12,007 nt of DNA from SVTX01 sp964567085 (GTDB lineage: Bacteria; Bacillota; Clostridia; Oscillospirales; CAG-272). The translations under genes and the position numbers were made by a program. The DNA is taken from the NCBI GenBank assembly GCA_964567085.1, contig CAZMKU010000050.1, positions 1-12,007 of the forward strand, written 5' to 3'. Positions 1 to 6,149 of this stretch are shown one piece after another. A model generated the notes under the pieces. The model searched no databases. It saw only the letters and a program-made list of their open reading frames with translations, and was not told the origin of the DNA. How positions within the stretch are numbered: the stretch's first letter is position 1; every line of letters starts with the position of its first letter.

Positions 1-4
1 AAAA

Positions 5-35
5 CCCAGATGTCACAAGGCATCCGGGCTTTTTT
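5..35 (+). terminator. Rho-independent terminator of an upstream gene
   Basis: Arms CCCAGATG (5-12) and CATCCGGG (21-28) pair with one A-C mismatch around an 8-nt loop and are followed by a six-T run (30-35). It probably ends transcription of a gene lying left of the window. The AAAA at 1-4 can extend the stem into the T run. Confidence 0.6.
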
Positions 36-86
36 CTACCCATTTTTCATAGTGCGATTTTAATAGATGCCAAACGCCAAAACGCC

Positions 87-407
87 GTGTGGATCCTTGA
101 TGTGCGAGTACAGCAGCCTGTGCCTCTCAGAACGCTCGAAGCTCTCGCTAAAAGCGAAGTCTTCATTCCCACCTCGGAGATATTCGCTGTCAACCGCGGA
201 GGACTCAAAGGAAAAGCCTTGTACTTCCGCAATCGAACATGGGATGAGGAATGCTACGAAGAACACTTCGAGCTAAAGAACGGTCTTGTAGCCGAAATAA
301 GCCTCTCTTGCGAGGTTTGCGTAGCAACACGAGGAAGGATTCGGGAAATCCTCTCAAAACCGCCTGTGAGCGATTTTTTAGCCAATGTGAAGGCAAATAA
401 CCAATAA
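87..407 (+). CDS. Doubtful short ORF, unrecognised
   Basis: This is an open frame of 106 codons from a GTG at 87, ending in TAA. The frame is in fact open from base 3, but that stretch runs through a likely terminator hairpin, so continuity with an upstream gene is doubtful. No ribosome binding site precedes the GTG, and a second frame (ATG at 67, 69 codons) is open over much of the same DNA. The product has no recognisable domain; it contains one CxxC pair (CEVC) and no membrane segment. It may be a small hypothetical gene, the tail of a longer gene, or a non-coding relic whose frames happen to be open. I keep it because nothing else explains these 320 bases, but I would not rely on it. Confidence 0.25.
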   Translation: MWILDVRVQQPVPLRTLEALAKSEVFIPTSEIFAVNRGGLKGKALYFRNRTWDEECYEEHFELKNGLVAEISLSCEVCVATRGRIREILSKPPVSDFLANVKANNQ

Positions 408-445
408 AAATAATCGGGATGTCGCAATCAGTAGCGACATCCCGA
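403..445 (-). terminator. Perfect 12-bp hairpin, likely minus-strand terminator
   Basis: TCGGGATGTCGC (414-425) and GCGACATCCCGA (434-445) pair perfectly around an 8-nt loop. Read on the minus strand the hairpin is followed by a T-rich tract (complement of 403-413), as for a terminator. On the plus strand it is followed by GGTTCTTAAG, with no T run. The only minus-strand genes that could feed it are the cassette ending at 622, which would give that mRNA a 3' untranslated tail of about 200 nt. It could also close the doubtful ORF on the plus strand. Confidence 0.55.
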
Positions 446-512
446 GGTTCTTAAGATAGAGCATCTTACAAAATGTAGTCAACACAAAATTGTAAATATT
501 TCAAAAAATGTG

Positions 513-540
513 TTGCAATTTTGCGAAAGTGTGGTATAAT
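513..540 (+). promoter_or_regulatory. Strong sigma-A promoter with extended -10
   Basis: A -35 box TTGCAA (513-518) and a -10 box TATAAT (535-540) are separated by 16 bp, with a TGn extension (532-534). Predicted start is near 547. No plus-strand gene lies downstream; the transcript runs into a terminator within about 70 nt. Confidence 0.75.
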
Positions 541-546
541 AAAGTT

Positions 547-618
547 GCACTTGTTCGAAGGATACTCGTATCTTTAGAACGCACCCGTCAGATGTTGGTA
601 GCATCTGGCGGTTTTTTT
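547..618 (+). ncRNA. Candidate small RNA of about 72 nt
   Basis: This is the region between a near-consensus promoter and a strong intrinsic terminator, with no plausible ORF or ribosome binding site. It folds into two hairpins. The first is TTC-G-AAGGATA (554-564), tetraloop CTCG (565-568), TATCTTT-A-GAA (569-579), with one G-T wobble and one G-A mismatch. The second is the terminator stem at 585-611. The RNA is antisense to the likely 3' tail of the minus-strand cassette that ends at 622. It could be a regulatory RNA or a leader/attenuator separated from its former gene; I recognise no known RNA family. Its existence as a transcription unit is well supported by signals, its function is unknown. 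Confidence 0.55.
585..618 (+). terminator. Rho-independent terminator of the candidate small RNA
   Basis: Arms CCGTCAGATG (585-594) and CATCTGGCGG (602-611) form a 10-bp stem with one T-G wobble and a 7-nt loop, followed by seven Ts (612-618). It is oriented for the plus strand; on the minus strand no T run follows. Confidence 0.85.
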
Positions 619-621
619 GTT

Positions 622-1143
622 TTAGATCGCCTCTTCGAGAAGATAAACTTTTACGATTTCTTTAGTCTTCCTTTTGCAAACAGCAATAGTGGAACCACAC
701 TTGGAGATATAGCAATCATAAAGATGCTTTTTATGATTGATAAAATCGGCTAACTTAATCGTGAAATCTTTCTCGGTGATCTGATCAACCACTTTGTCAG
801 AATACACATAAAGCTTTTCCCAATTCACAATATCCTCATCTGTGAGAAAAGAGATATCATCTGCCAATTGGAACTTCTTTATCCACCTGCCTTGCGGTTG
901 TGCTTGGACTTGATACATTCTACCACAAGCTGTACAATACCAATAAGAGTATTCCTCGCTCGTGAATATATGCTTTTCATCCTTTTTTGAATCCCAATTA
1001 GTGTGGAAATCCCAATAAGGACAATCGGGATCGTTGCTTAAGGCTCTATCAACCTCAGAGTGTGTATAAATATGATAAACATGCGGCGATGGACAATCAA
1101 CGGTACTCATAGCAGCACCGCAAGAACAACCTAATCTTGCCAT
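622..1143 (-). CDS. Zinc-ribbon-like small protein, probable immunity protein
   Basis: The 173-residue product begins with a C6-x-C8 pair and has a C70-TA-C73 pair, together suggesting a zinc ribbon or zinc knuckle. It has aromatic-rich middle segments, no signal peptide and no membrane helix, so it is probably cytosolic. The start is supported by AAGGAGGG nine bases upstream of the ATG. It is the last of four tandem minus-strand genes behind a toxin-tip-like gene, the usual arrangement of extra immunity genes in polymorphic toxin loci. The short N-terminal MARxGCxCG layout recalls small proteins I associate with RHS toxin neighbourhoods, but that is memory and not a search. The role would be binding and neutralising a cognate toxin domain delivered by a competitor or a sibling cell. 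No enzymatic motif is visible. Gene reality is nearly certain; the immunity call is inference. Confidence 0.75.
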   Translation of the reverse strand: MARLGCSCGAAMSTVDCPSPHVYHIYTHSEVDRALSNDPDCPYWDFHTNWDSKKDEKHIFTSEEYSYWYCTACGRMYQVQAQPQGRWIKKFQLADDISFLTDEDIVNWEKLYVYSDKVVDQITEKDFTIKLADFINHKKHLYDCYISKCGSTIAVCKRKTKEIVKVYLLEEAI

Positions 1144-1198
1144 TAGAAACGCCCTCCTTAATTATGCTTGAATAGCTGGACTTTTACCTCAACACTAT

Positions 1199-1594
1199 TT
1201 AAAGTGACATACCGTCTAAAAGGATGGATGAATAATCAAACTCCTTTTCGCATACAGGTATTTTCCATCCGTTCTCAATCATGGTTTCAATAAACTCGTC
1301 GTTTAATTGAATATTGTAATTTTTCACATAGTACGACAACACGCCTGACCAAGCCCATTTTCCATCGGTAAGAATGGAGGGAGAACCTGCGACTCCTTTT
1401 GCTTCATCAATAACGTCTAATGCTGTTCCCGGCGAAACAATGAGAGGAACACCGTTATCCAAGTAAGCACAAATTTTATCAATGAGAGAACTGGTGCCTT
1501 TGTTAACGTAGTCCTTAATAGACGGATCGCTCGGACTACCGTCAAGCATTTCTTTGAAATACCCTACACTTGTTAATTTTACATTTTTTGTCAT
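1199..1594 (-). CDS. Small soluble protein, probable immunity protein
   Basis: The product is 131 residues from the ATG at 1594. A GTG two codons earlier (1600) overlaps the GAGGGG ribosome binding site, so the ATG is the better start. It has no cysteine cluster, signal peptide or membrane helix. Features are a DPSIKDYVNKG segment (about residues 24-34), a hydrophobic PLIVSPG turn (about 50-56), and SILTDGKWAWSGVLSYYV (about 73-90), a conserved-looking aromatic core. It sits between two zinc-ribbon-type small genes downstream of a toxin-tip-like gene, with no sequence resemblance to either. This layout fits an immunity array in which each gene counters a different toxin tip. No catalytic motif is seen and I know no experimentally assigned function. 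Alternatives are a structural tailocin or phage accessory protein, or a generic stress protein. Confidence 0.7.
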   Translation of the reverse strand: MTKNVKLTSVGYFKEMLDGSPSDPSIKDYVNKGTSSLIDKICAYLDNGVPLIVSPGTALDVIDEAKGVAGSPSILTDGKWAWSGVLSYYVKNYNIQLNDEFIETMIENGWKIPVCEKEFDYSSILLDGMSL

Positions 1595-1622
1595 AGTCAC
1601 CCCTCAGATTACTATCGTTTGA

Positions 1623-2147
1623 TTACAAAATCTCTACGGACTTAATAAGTTCGGCGTGGTCAAGCAAAATGTTAGTGGTTGCTTCTTCTTTGCTAATGAA
1701 TTGCACCGTTACTGTCTTGAAGTCGTTTTTGATAACAATAACACCTTCGGTTCCGGAAGGAATACCTTGAATATCAGTTGTTAATCTCACATTAAAACGA
1801 TCCTCAATAACGTTTTGTTGGGATTTGCTTCTCTTACAAGCACTAAAACTATTTACCCATTCGTCAATCTCAATGGCTTTCGTTTCAAGATAGTCAGGAT
1901 CGGAGCACAATTCGGTTTCATCGATAAACACAGGATTTTTCCACCAAGTAGGAGTCTGTGCACTCGTGTGTGAAAATGCACCGCAATTGCTACACCATGT
2001 CCATACACCGCAGCGATTATCCCCATGGTCATGAATATAAACGTGTACTGACTGGTTTTTGCATTCAGGACATTCGCAAGGAAACGCCTTGGTAGTTTCG
2101 ATGAAACTATTATAGATTTGAACTATAGCATCATTATCGTGCCACAT
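1623..2147 (-). CDS. Zinc-ribbon protein, probable cognate immunity protein of the toxin-tip gene
   Basis: The 174-residue product has a clear zinc ribbon, C26-PE-C29 with C52-SN-C55 and an additional C24. A VHVYIHDHGD strand lies between the pairs and an aromatic WTW (49-51) before the second pair. The C-terminal part (about 118-174) reads like a small beta barrel (IPSGTEGVIV, then TVTVQFIS). The start ATG lies one base after the TAA of the preceding gene. Its ribosome binding site AAGGGGG lies inside the last codons of that gene, so the two are translationally coupled, the typical relation of a toxin and its own immunity protein. It is cytosolic by sequence. The zinc ribbon is seen directly; the immunity role follows from position and coupling. 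A nucleic-acid-binding role for the ribbon is an alternative. Confidence 0.75.
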   Translation of the reverse strand: MWHDNDAIVQIYNSFIETTKAFPCECPECKNQSVHVYIHDHGDNRCGVWTWCSNCGAFSHTSAQTPTWWKNPVFIDETELCSDPDYLETKAIEIDEWVNSFSACKRSKSQQNVIEDRFNVRLTTDIQGIPSGTEGVIVIKNDFKTVTVQFISKEEATTNILLDHAELIKSVEIL

Positions 2148-2148
2148 A

Positions 2149-2433
2149 TTATTTTTTCCCCCTTATATATTTTTCTAATGTGTTTCCCGAAGCATATGCT
2201 GTTGATTCTGGAGCACGACCACCTTTCAGATAACTTCGTGCATGATTGAGTTCATGGGCAATAGTATTCGCCAATTCGGTCTCGCTAATAAAAGCTTTAG
2301 GCCCAAGCTCAATGATGTTAGGTCGACTTTTTACAACTCTGCCTGCAGGTGCAAGAGTGGGATTTACGATGATTTGGATCTCTGTTTTTCCACTCTTAAG
2401 CTGTGCGGCGAACATGTTCGCATCATACTCCAT
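2149..2433 (-). CDS. Orphan polymorphic-toxin C-terminal domain with HExxH motif
   Basis: The product has at most 94 residues and contains H60-ELN-H64, the zincin-type metal-binding motif, followed by RSYLKGGRAPESTAYASG and a short helix ending in GKK. The latter half resembles the extreme C-terminus of RHS/YD-repeat toxins of Bacillota as I remember them. A complete toxin would be a protein of over 1000 residues, yet here a stop codon (TGA, 2434-2436) lies immediately before the first ATG, and an AraC-family gene occupies the DNA upstream. There is no clear ribosome binding site for the ATG at 2433; an internal ATG at 2415 is an alternative start. It overlaps the end of the AraC gene in another frame and couples to the downstream zinc-ribbon gene. 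Read this as a displaced toxin tip, probably silent or a reservoir for recombination. A genuine small metallopeptidase is less likely at this length. Confidence 0.65.
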   Translation of the reverse strand: MEYDANMFAAQLKSGKTEIQIIVNPTLAPAGRVVKSRPNIIELGPKAFISETELANTIAHELNHARSYLKGGRAPESTAYASGNTLEKYIRGKK

Positions 2434-3199
2434 TCATGTGTGTTTTTCCGAAGCGGTTACGAAACTCTGACGGATAACAGCCCTCATGATATTTAAAGTA
2501 TGCAATAAAGGCTTTGTCGCTTGGAAATGCCAGCTCGGTAGCTATCTCCTTAACATACTTTTCTGTATTGCATAAAAGCTCCTTGGCTTTCGCAAGCAAA
2601 AAATTATTGATAAGCGTCTTCGCACCAATGCCGCAATTCTTTTTACAAATTCGGTTTATGTGGTCGGGAGAATAGCTGAAATGCTCTGCCACACTTTTAA
2701 CAGTGAGAGAGGAGTCTGCATTTATCCTTATCCACTCGAGAAGTGTCTCGGCAATACTGTTATAGCGGCACACACTTTTTTCGGACAAATGACAGAGTAC
2801 GGCAAGTATATGAATGAGTACTGAATTTACAGCGTATTCAGGAACGCTCGGCAGATTGTTATAGTGCAACAGCTCCTTAAAGAGATACATATCGTTGAAG
2901 GTTTCGAAAAAGCGTTTATTAAATGGGAGATCTCCCTCCTTCACGGTAAAATGCACCCAATAAAAGCCGACGTCACTCGTTACCCTCGTTCCGTAATGAA
3001 GCACGTTCGGGGATAGCAACATCACTTGTCCTTGTTCTGCTATATATTCATGCTCCCCCTCACGCATATATACCTTTCCTTTTGTGACACAAATTATCTC
3101 ATATGTTTTTTCTGTTCGTTTGGGATGTATCCATTCCGTTTTCGTTGAAAAAAGTCCCGCGTATGAAAATTTAATGTTATTGTTTATCAGAACGTTCAT
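2423..3199 (-). CDS. AraC-family transcriptional regulator
   Basis: The product has 258 residues, normal for the family. The N-terminal part (about 25-115) is a cupin-type sensing domain, with a TYEIICVTKGKVYM strand, the AEQGQVMLLSPNVLHYG segment and YWVHFTV. The C-terminal part (about 150-250) is the double helix-turn-helix of AraC/XylS proteins: LTVKSVAEHFSYSPDHINRI for the first HTH and VKEIATELAFPSDKAFIAYF for the second, closing with the typical GCYPSEFRNRF. A GAGGT lies 13 bases upstream of the ATG. It is transcribed divergently from the GH127 gene, so it most likely senses an arabinose-containing sugar and controls that gene and possibly itself. Its last codons overlap the start of the toxin-tip gene, which suggests the tail after the HTH was altered by recombination. 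Confidence 0.9.
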   Translation of the reverse strand: MNVLINNNIKFSYAGLFSTKTEWIHPKRTEKTYEIICVTKGKVYMREGEHEYIAEQGQVMLLSPNVLHYGTRVTSDVGFYWVHFTVKEGDLPFNKRFFETFNDMYLFKELLHYNNLPSVPEYAVNSVLIHILAVLCHLSEKSVCRYNSIAETLLEWIRINADSSLTVKSVAEHFSYSPDHINRICKKNCGIGAKTLINNFLLAKAKELLCNTEKYVKEIATELAFPSDKAFIAYFKYHEGCYPSEFRNRFGKTHMNGV

Positions 3200-3234
3200 A
3201 TCGTTTTTTGTTACCTCATATCGTGTTTTGAGAA

Positions 3235-3263
3235 TTGATTTTGGTACAAATATATTATATAAT
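3235..3263 (+). promoter_or_regulatory. Promoter of the GH127 gene
   Basis: A -35 box TTGATT (3235-3240) and a -10 box TATAAT (3258-3263) are separated by 17 bp. Predicted start is near 3270, leaving a leader of about 60 nt before the ATG at 3331. The -10 box shares two bases with the opposing -10 box of the AraC gene. Confidence 0.7.
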
Positions 3264-3282
3264 AAATTTAATTAAAAAGCAA
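3254..3282 (-). promoter_or_regulatory. Promoter of the AraC-family gene
   Basis: Read on the minus strand, a -35 box TTGCTT (3282-3277) and a -10 box TATAAT (3259-3254) are separated by 17 bp. The box lies on the palindrome ATTATATAAT (3254-3263) that also holds the plus-strand -10. Confidence 0.6.
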
Positions 3283-3330
3283 CGCCTTACAAAAAATTCA
3301 CAAAATATTGATATAAAGGAGATATATCTT

Positions 3331-5130
3331 ATGAAAATTTATTGTTATCAAGATGTGAGACTTACCTCCGGTTATATGTTCGGCAAGCAAGAGATAAATC
3401 GGAAAATCACGATTGACACGGTGTACGATCGCTTTTTTGAAACAGGAAGAATATCAGCCTTTGATTTCAACTATAATGCCGACATTGAAGACGCTGTTAA
3501 GCCACATTACTTTTGGGATAGCGACGTTGCCAAGTGGATAGAAGGGGCGGCTTATATTTTGAAGCATCACCCCGAGATGCACGAGCTTGAAGAAAAGGCA
3601 GACGGCATTATATCCAAGATAAAGGAGTATCAGGACGAGAGCGGATATTTCAATATCTACTTTACCGTTGTTGAGCCCCAAAAAAGATTTACATACCGTT
3701 ATGCTCACGAGCTTTACTGTGCGGGACATCTGATGGAGGCGGCTGTTGCATATGCCGAAGCGACGGGCAAGACGGAGCTTCTTGAGTGTATGGAAAAATA
3801 CGCGGATTATATATATGAGGTTTTCGTTGCTGATAAGAGCGCTGATTTTTACACCCCGGGTCACGAAGAGATAGAGCTTGCTCTTGTTCGCATGTACCGC
3901 TATACAGACAAAAGAAAATATCTTGAGCTTGCGGCTCATTTCATAAATACTCGCGGAAATGTCGGCGAGAATGATTATCCCGAGTACGACCAAAGTCACA
4001 AGCCCGTCAGAGAACAAACCGAGGCAGTTGGTCATTCGGTACGTGCTTTATATCTTTATACGGGTATGGCATATCTTGCAAAAGAAACGAATGACGGCGA
4101 ACTGAAAAATGCTTGTCGCATTCTCTGGAATGATATAGTGTCGCATAAGATGTACGTCACGGGTGGACTTGGCTCGACAAGAATCGGCGAGGCATTTACA
4201 AGAAGGTACGACCTTCCAAACGATACGGCTTATGCTGAGACCTGTGCGGCAATAGCGCTCTTGTTCTTTGGAAATGCAATGCTTGCCCTCGAAAATGACG
4301 CCAAATATGCCGATGTAGTCGAACGCGCTATGTATAACGGTGTACTCTCAGGATTATCCTTAGACGGAAAAAAATTCTTTTACACAAATCCTCTTGAAAT
4401 AAATTTGTCTGAGCACCTTGTTACAAAACACGGAGGGCGCAATTTTCCAATAACTCAGCGTCCTGCCATATTCAGTTGTTCCTGTTGTCCCCCCAATATA
4501 AACAGGATTCTCCCTTCTCTCGGAAACTACATTTACGGTAGTGAAGGCGACACCCTGTACATCAATCAGTTTATTTCATCACAGTTAAATGACGTTGAAG
4601 TATGCTGTACACAAGAAACCGATTATCCAAACAGCGGAAAAATAAAGCTAACTGCCAAGGGTGCCGCAAAAGTAGCAGTGCGTATTCCATCATGGTGCGA
4701 ACGCTTTACGTTCAACAAGCCCTACTCCATCGAACGTGGATATGCTGTGATTGAGAACGACGGTGGCGAAATCATTGCGGATTTTGACGTAAAGCCGAGG
4801 CTTGTATATGCTGACAGCCGTGTTATGAGAAATGCGGGACGTGTCTGCGTTGCAAGAGGTCCCGTGGTATATTGCGCGGAGGGTGTGGACAATGATGCAG
4901 ATCTTCATAGCTATTCTATACCCCGGGTTCCCGAATTTAATGAGGTCTACGATGAGCGCTTCGGGCTCTATATACTACAGGTGGCTTGCGTAAGGGAAAC
5001 AGATTTTGGAGACGAGCTTTATTCAAACCGTGCACCGAAAAAGATAAGAGCAAGCCTTAAGCTTATACCGTACAACTGCTTTGCAAACAGAGGCGAGACG
5101 GATATGATAGTCTGGCTACGCCGTGAATGA
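3331..5130 (+). CDS. GH127 family beta-L-arabinofuranosidase
   Basis: The product is a 599-residue protein that I assign to GH127, whose archetype HypBA1 removes terminal beta-L-arabinofuranose from plant and hydroxyproline-linked arabinans. The zinc and catalytic residues are visible: E303-T-C305 and the doublet C385-C386 followed by PPN (the CSCCPPN motif), with E287 at the position of the HypBA1 acid/base. By spacing these match HypBA1 E338, C340, C417 (nucleophile), C418 and E322. The (alpha/alpha)6 barrel occupies roughly residues 10-425; beta-sandwich segments follow. There is no signal peptide, so substrates must be imported. AAAGGAG nine bases upstream fixes the start at 3331; the frame is open further upstream but only through the promoter. 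It is transcribed divergently from an AraC regulator. GH127 also includes aceric-acid hydrolases, so the exact sugar is not certain. Confidence 0.9.
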   Translation: MKIYCYQDVRLTSGYMFGKQEINRKITIDTVYDRFFETGRISAFDFNYNADIEDAVKPHYFWDSDVAKWIEGAAYILKHHPEMHELEEKADGIISKIKEYQDESGYFNIYFTVVEPQKRFTYRYAHELYCAGHLMEAAVAYAEATGKTELLECMEKYADYIYEVFVADKSADFYTPGHEEIELALVRMYRYTDKRKYLELAAHFINTRGNVGENDYPEYDQSHKPVREQTEAVGHSVRALYLYTGMAYLAKETNDGELKNACRILWNDIVSHKMYVTGGLGSTRIGEAFTRRYDLPNDTAYAETCAAIALLFFGNAMLALENDAKYADVVERAMYNGVLSGLSLDGKKFFYTNPLEINLSEHLVTKHGGRNFPITQRPAIFSCSCCPPNINRILPSLGNYIYGSEGDTLYINQFISSQLNDVEVCCTQETDYPNSGKIKLTAKGAAKVAVRIPSWCERFTFNKPYSIERGYAVIENDGGEIIADFDVKPRLVYADSRVMRNAGRVCVARGPVVYCAEGVDNDADLHSYSIPRVPEFNEVYDERFGLYILQVACVRETDFGDELYSNRAPKKIRASLKLIPYNCFANRGETDMIVWLRRE

Positions 5131-5138
5131 TCGAAAAC

Positions 5139-5188
5139 AACAGATGCTTTGACATTTCGTGTATTGTAAGGATATAAGCATCTGTTTT
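5139..5188 (+). terminator. Probable terminator after the GH127 gene
   Basis: AACAGATGCTT (5139-5149) pairs perfectly with AAGCATCTGTT (5176-5186), and a short T run continues to 5188. The 26-nt loop is longer than usual, so termination efficiency is uncertain. Confidence 0.5.
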
Positions 5189-5352
5189 GGATCGGGAGCA
5201 ACATCTCTATGCGAAGCATAACGCCACTGCGGCAACGCCGCAACATCACGCCTTACAAACGCTCGAAATTATGATATGTGAATCGAATGTTACCTGTCGC
5301 GTGAGAATAAAGCAGGCGCGTCTGCGATAGAGCAGGCGCGCCATAAAGCTTT
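5187..5352. repeat. Non-coding spacer with short repeats and hairpins
   Basis: No gene is visible between the GH127 terminator and the membrane-protein gene. The spacer holds small hairpins (ATGC-GAA-GCAT near 5213-5223, GCGGC-AAC-GCCGC near 5229-5241) and a direct repeat AGCAGGCGCG (5311-5320 and 5331-5340). The GGCGCG/CGCGCC arms at 5315-5320 and 5337-5342 could form a weak terminator for the minus-strand gene ending at 5353, but no good T run follows. Confidence 0.4.
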
Positions 5353-6147
5353 TTATTCGTCGGAGGGAGCTTCCTCCGCGGTGTTTTCATTGATTTTGCT
5401 TTCTGCAGTGTCGTTTATGCTCTCGATCAGAGGCGCATTTTCCGCAACGGCCTTCGGCCTTGATATCCAATCGAGGAACATACCGACGAGCAAGCCGAGG
5501 GTGATGACCACGAGAACGCCGATGAGGTATGCGACGAGCGTTGCCTCAAAGCTACCGAAAATATCAAGGAAGTAGATCGAGTAGTTTCCGTACATATCCA
5601 TACCGAAGTTGGAGAGATGGAAGCACCAGTTCAGGAACACGCCGAAGCAGATCGACGCGTAAACGAATGCGAGAGCCTTGAAATAGCTCTTGAAATCGAG
5701 CTTGACACGGCCTGAGAGAATGAGGAAAAATCCGTAAAGCGCCATTCCGAGGTGGCATGCCTGCTCTGCGACGTGCATAAAGGTTGCCGTTTGTACGAAA
5801 TTAAAGAAGTATTCTGCGCCAGGGCTTATGTACATCGCCAAGAACATTCCGAAGGCGAGGAACGCGATGGCGCAGTCGGCAAGCTCTCTTACTCTTTCGT
5901 GCAATAACGGGGTCACGAGAATGACCGTGCAAACGTACGGGCTTATGTTTTCCAGAGTCATAAAGCCGTCATCCAGCCATCCGCGCTCGAATGCCGCGTA
6001 GTTCCAGCAGAAGAAGAACGCCACGCAAACAAACCAGAACAGGGGAGGGAAAATGGGGTGATTCAGCTTTTCACGGTGCCAGCACATCAGAATCAGAGCT
6101 GCAAAAAACACGGCGGAGAGAACGCCCAGCATTTGCATCATGTGCAT
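5353..6147 (-). CDS. Seven-helix membrane protein, possibly YwaF/TMEM164-like
   Basis: The product has about 264 residues from the ATG at 6147. A TTG at 6153 is also in frame, but GGAGG lies only three bases from it and nine from the ATG. Seven hydrophobic segments are visible, starting with MLGVLSAVFFAALILMCW and PLFWFVCVAFFFCW and ending with VAYLIGVLVVITLGLLVGMF. A charged cytoplasmic-type tail of about 35 residues follows (PKAVAENAP to the end). The layout, a histidine-rich fourth/fifth region (HVAEQACHLG) and the NWCFH segment recall the YwaF/TMEM164 family, but this is a weak resemblance. The start lies two bases after the stop of the leucine-rich protein gene, whose last codons carry the ribosome binding site, so the pair is coupled. 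Function is unknown; a role in envelope biology with its partner is inference. Confidence 0.75.
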   Translation of the reverse strand: MHMMQMLGVLSAVFFAALILMCWHREKLNHPIFPPLFWFVCVAFFFCWNYAAFERGWLDDGFMTLENISPYVCTVILVTPLLHERVRELADCAIAFLAFGMFLAMYISPGAEYFFNFVQTATFMHVAEQACHLGMALYGFFLILSGRVKLDFKSYFKALAFVYASICFGVFLNWCFHLSNFGMDMYGNYSIYFLDIFGSFEATLVAYLIGVLVVITLGLLVGMFLDWISRPKAVAENAPLIESINDTAESKINENTAEEAPSDE

Positions 6148-6149
6148 AC

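Noticed and set aside
547..618. tRNA or T-box leader
   Set aside because: There is no cloverleaf, no acceptor-stem pairing, and no T-box-like sequence; only two simple hairpins are present.
508..753. Plus-strand frame of 81 codons starting in the small-RNA promoter
   Set aside because: It begins upstream of the predicted transcription start, runs through a strong terminator and continues antisense to a real gene.
3454..4035. Long minus-strand open frame (193 codons) inside the GH127 gene
   Set aside because: It lies wholly opposite a gene with intact catalytic motifs and has no ribosome binding site or recognisable domain.
3282..5259. The 12-mer ACGCCTTACAAA occurs at 3282-3293 and 5248-5259
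   Set aside because: One or a few repeated 12-mers are expected by chance in 12 kb; no extended similarity flanks them.
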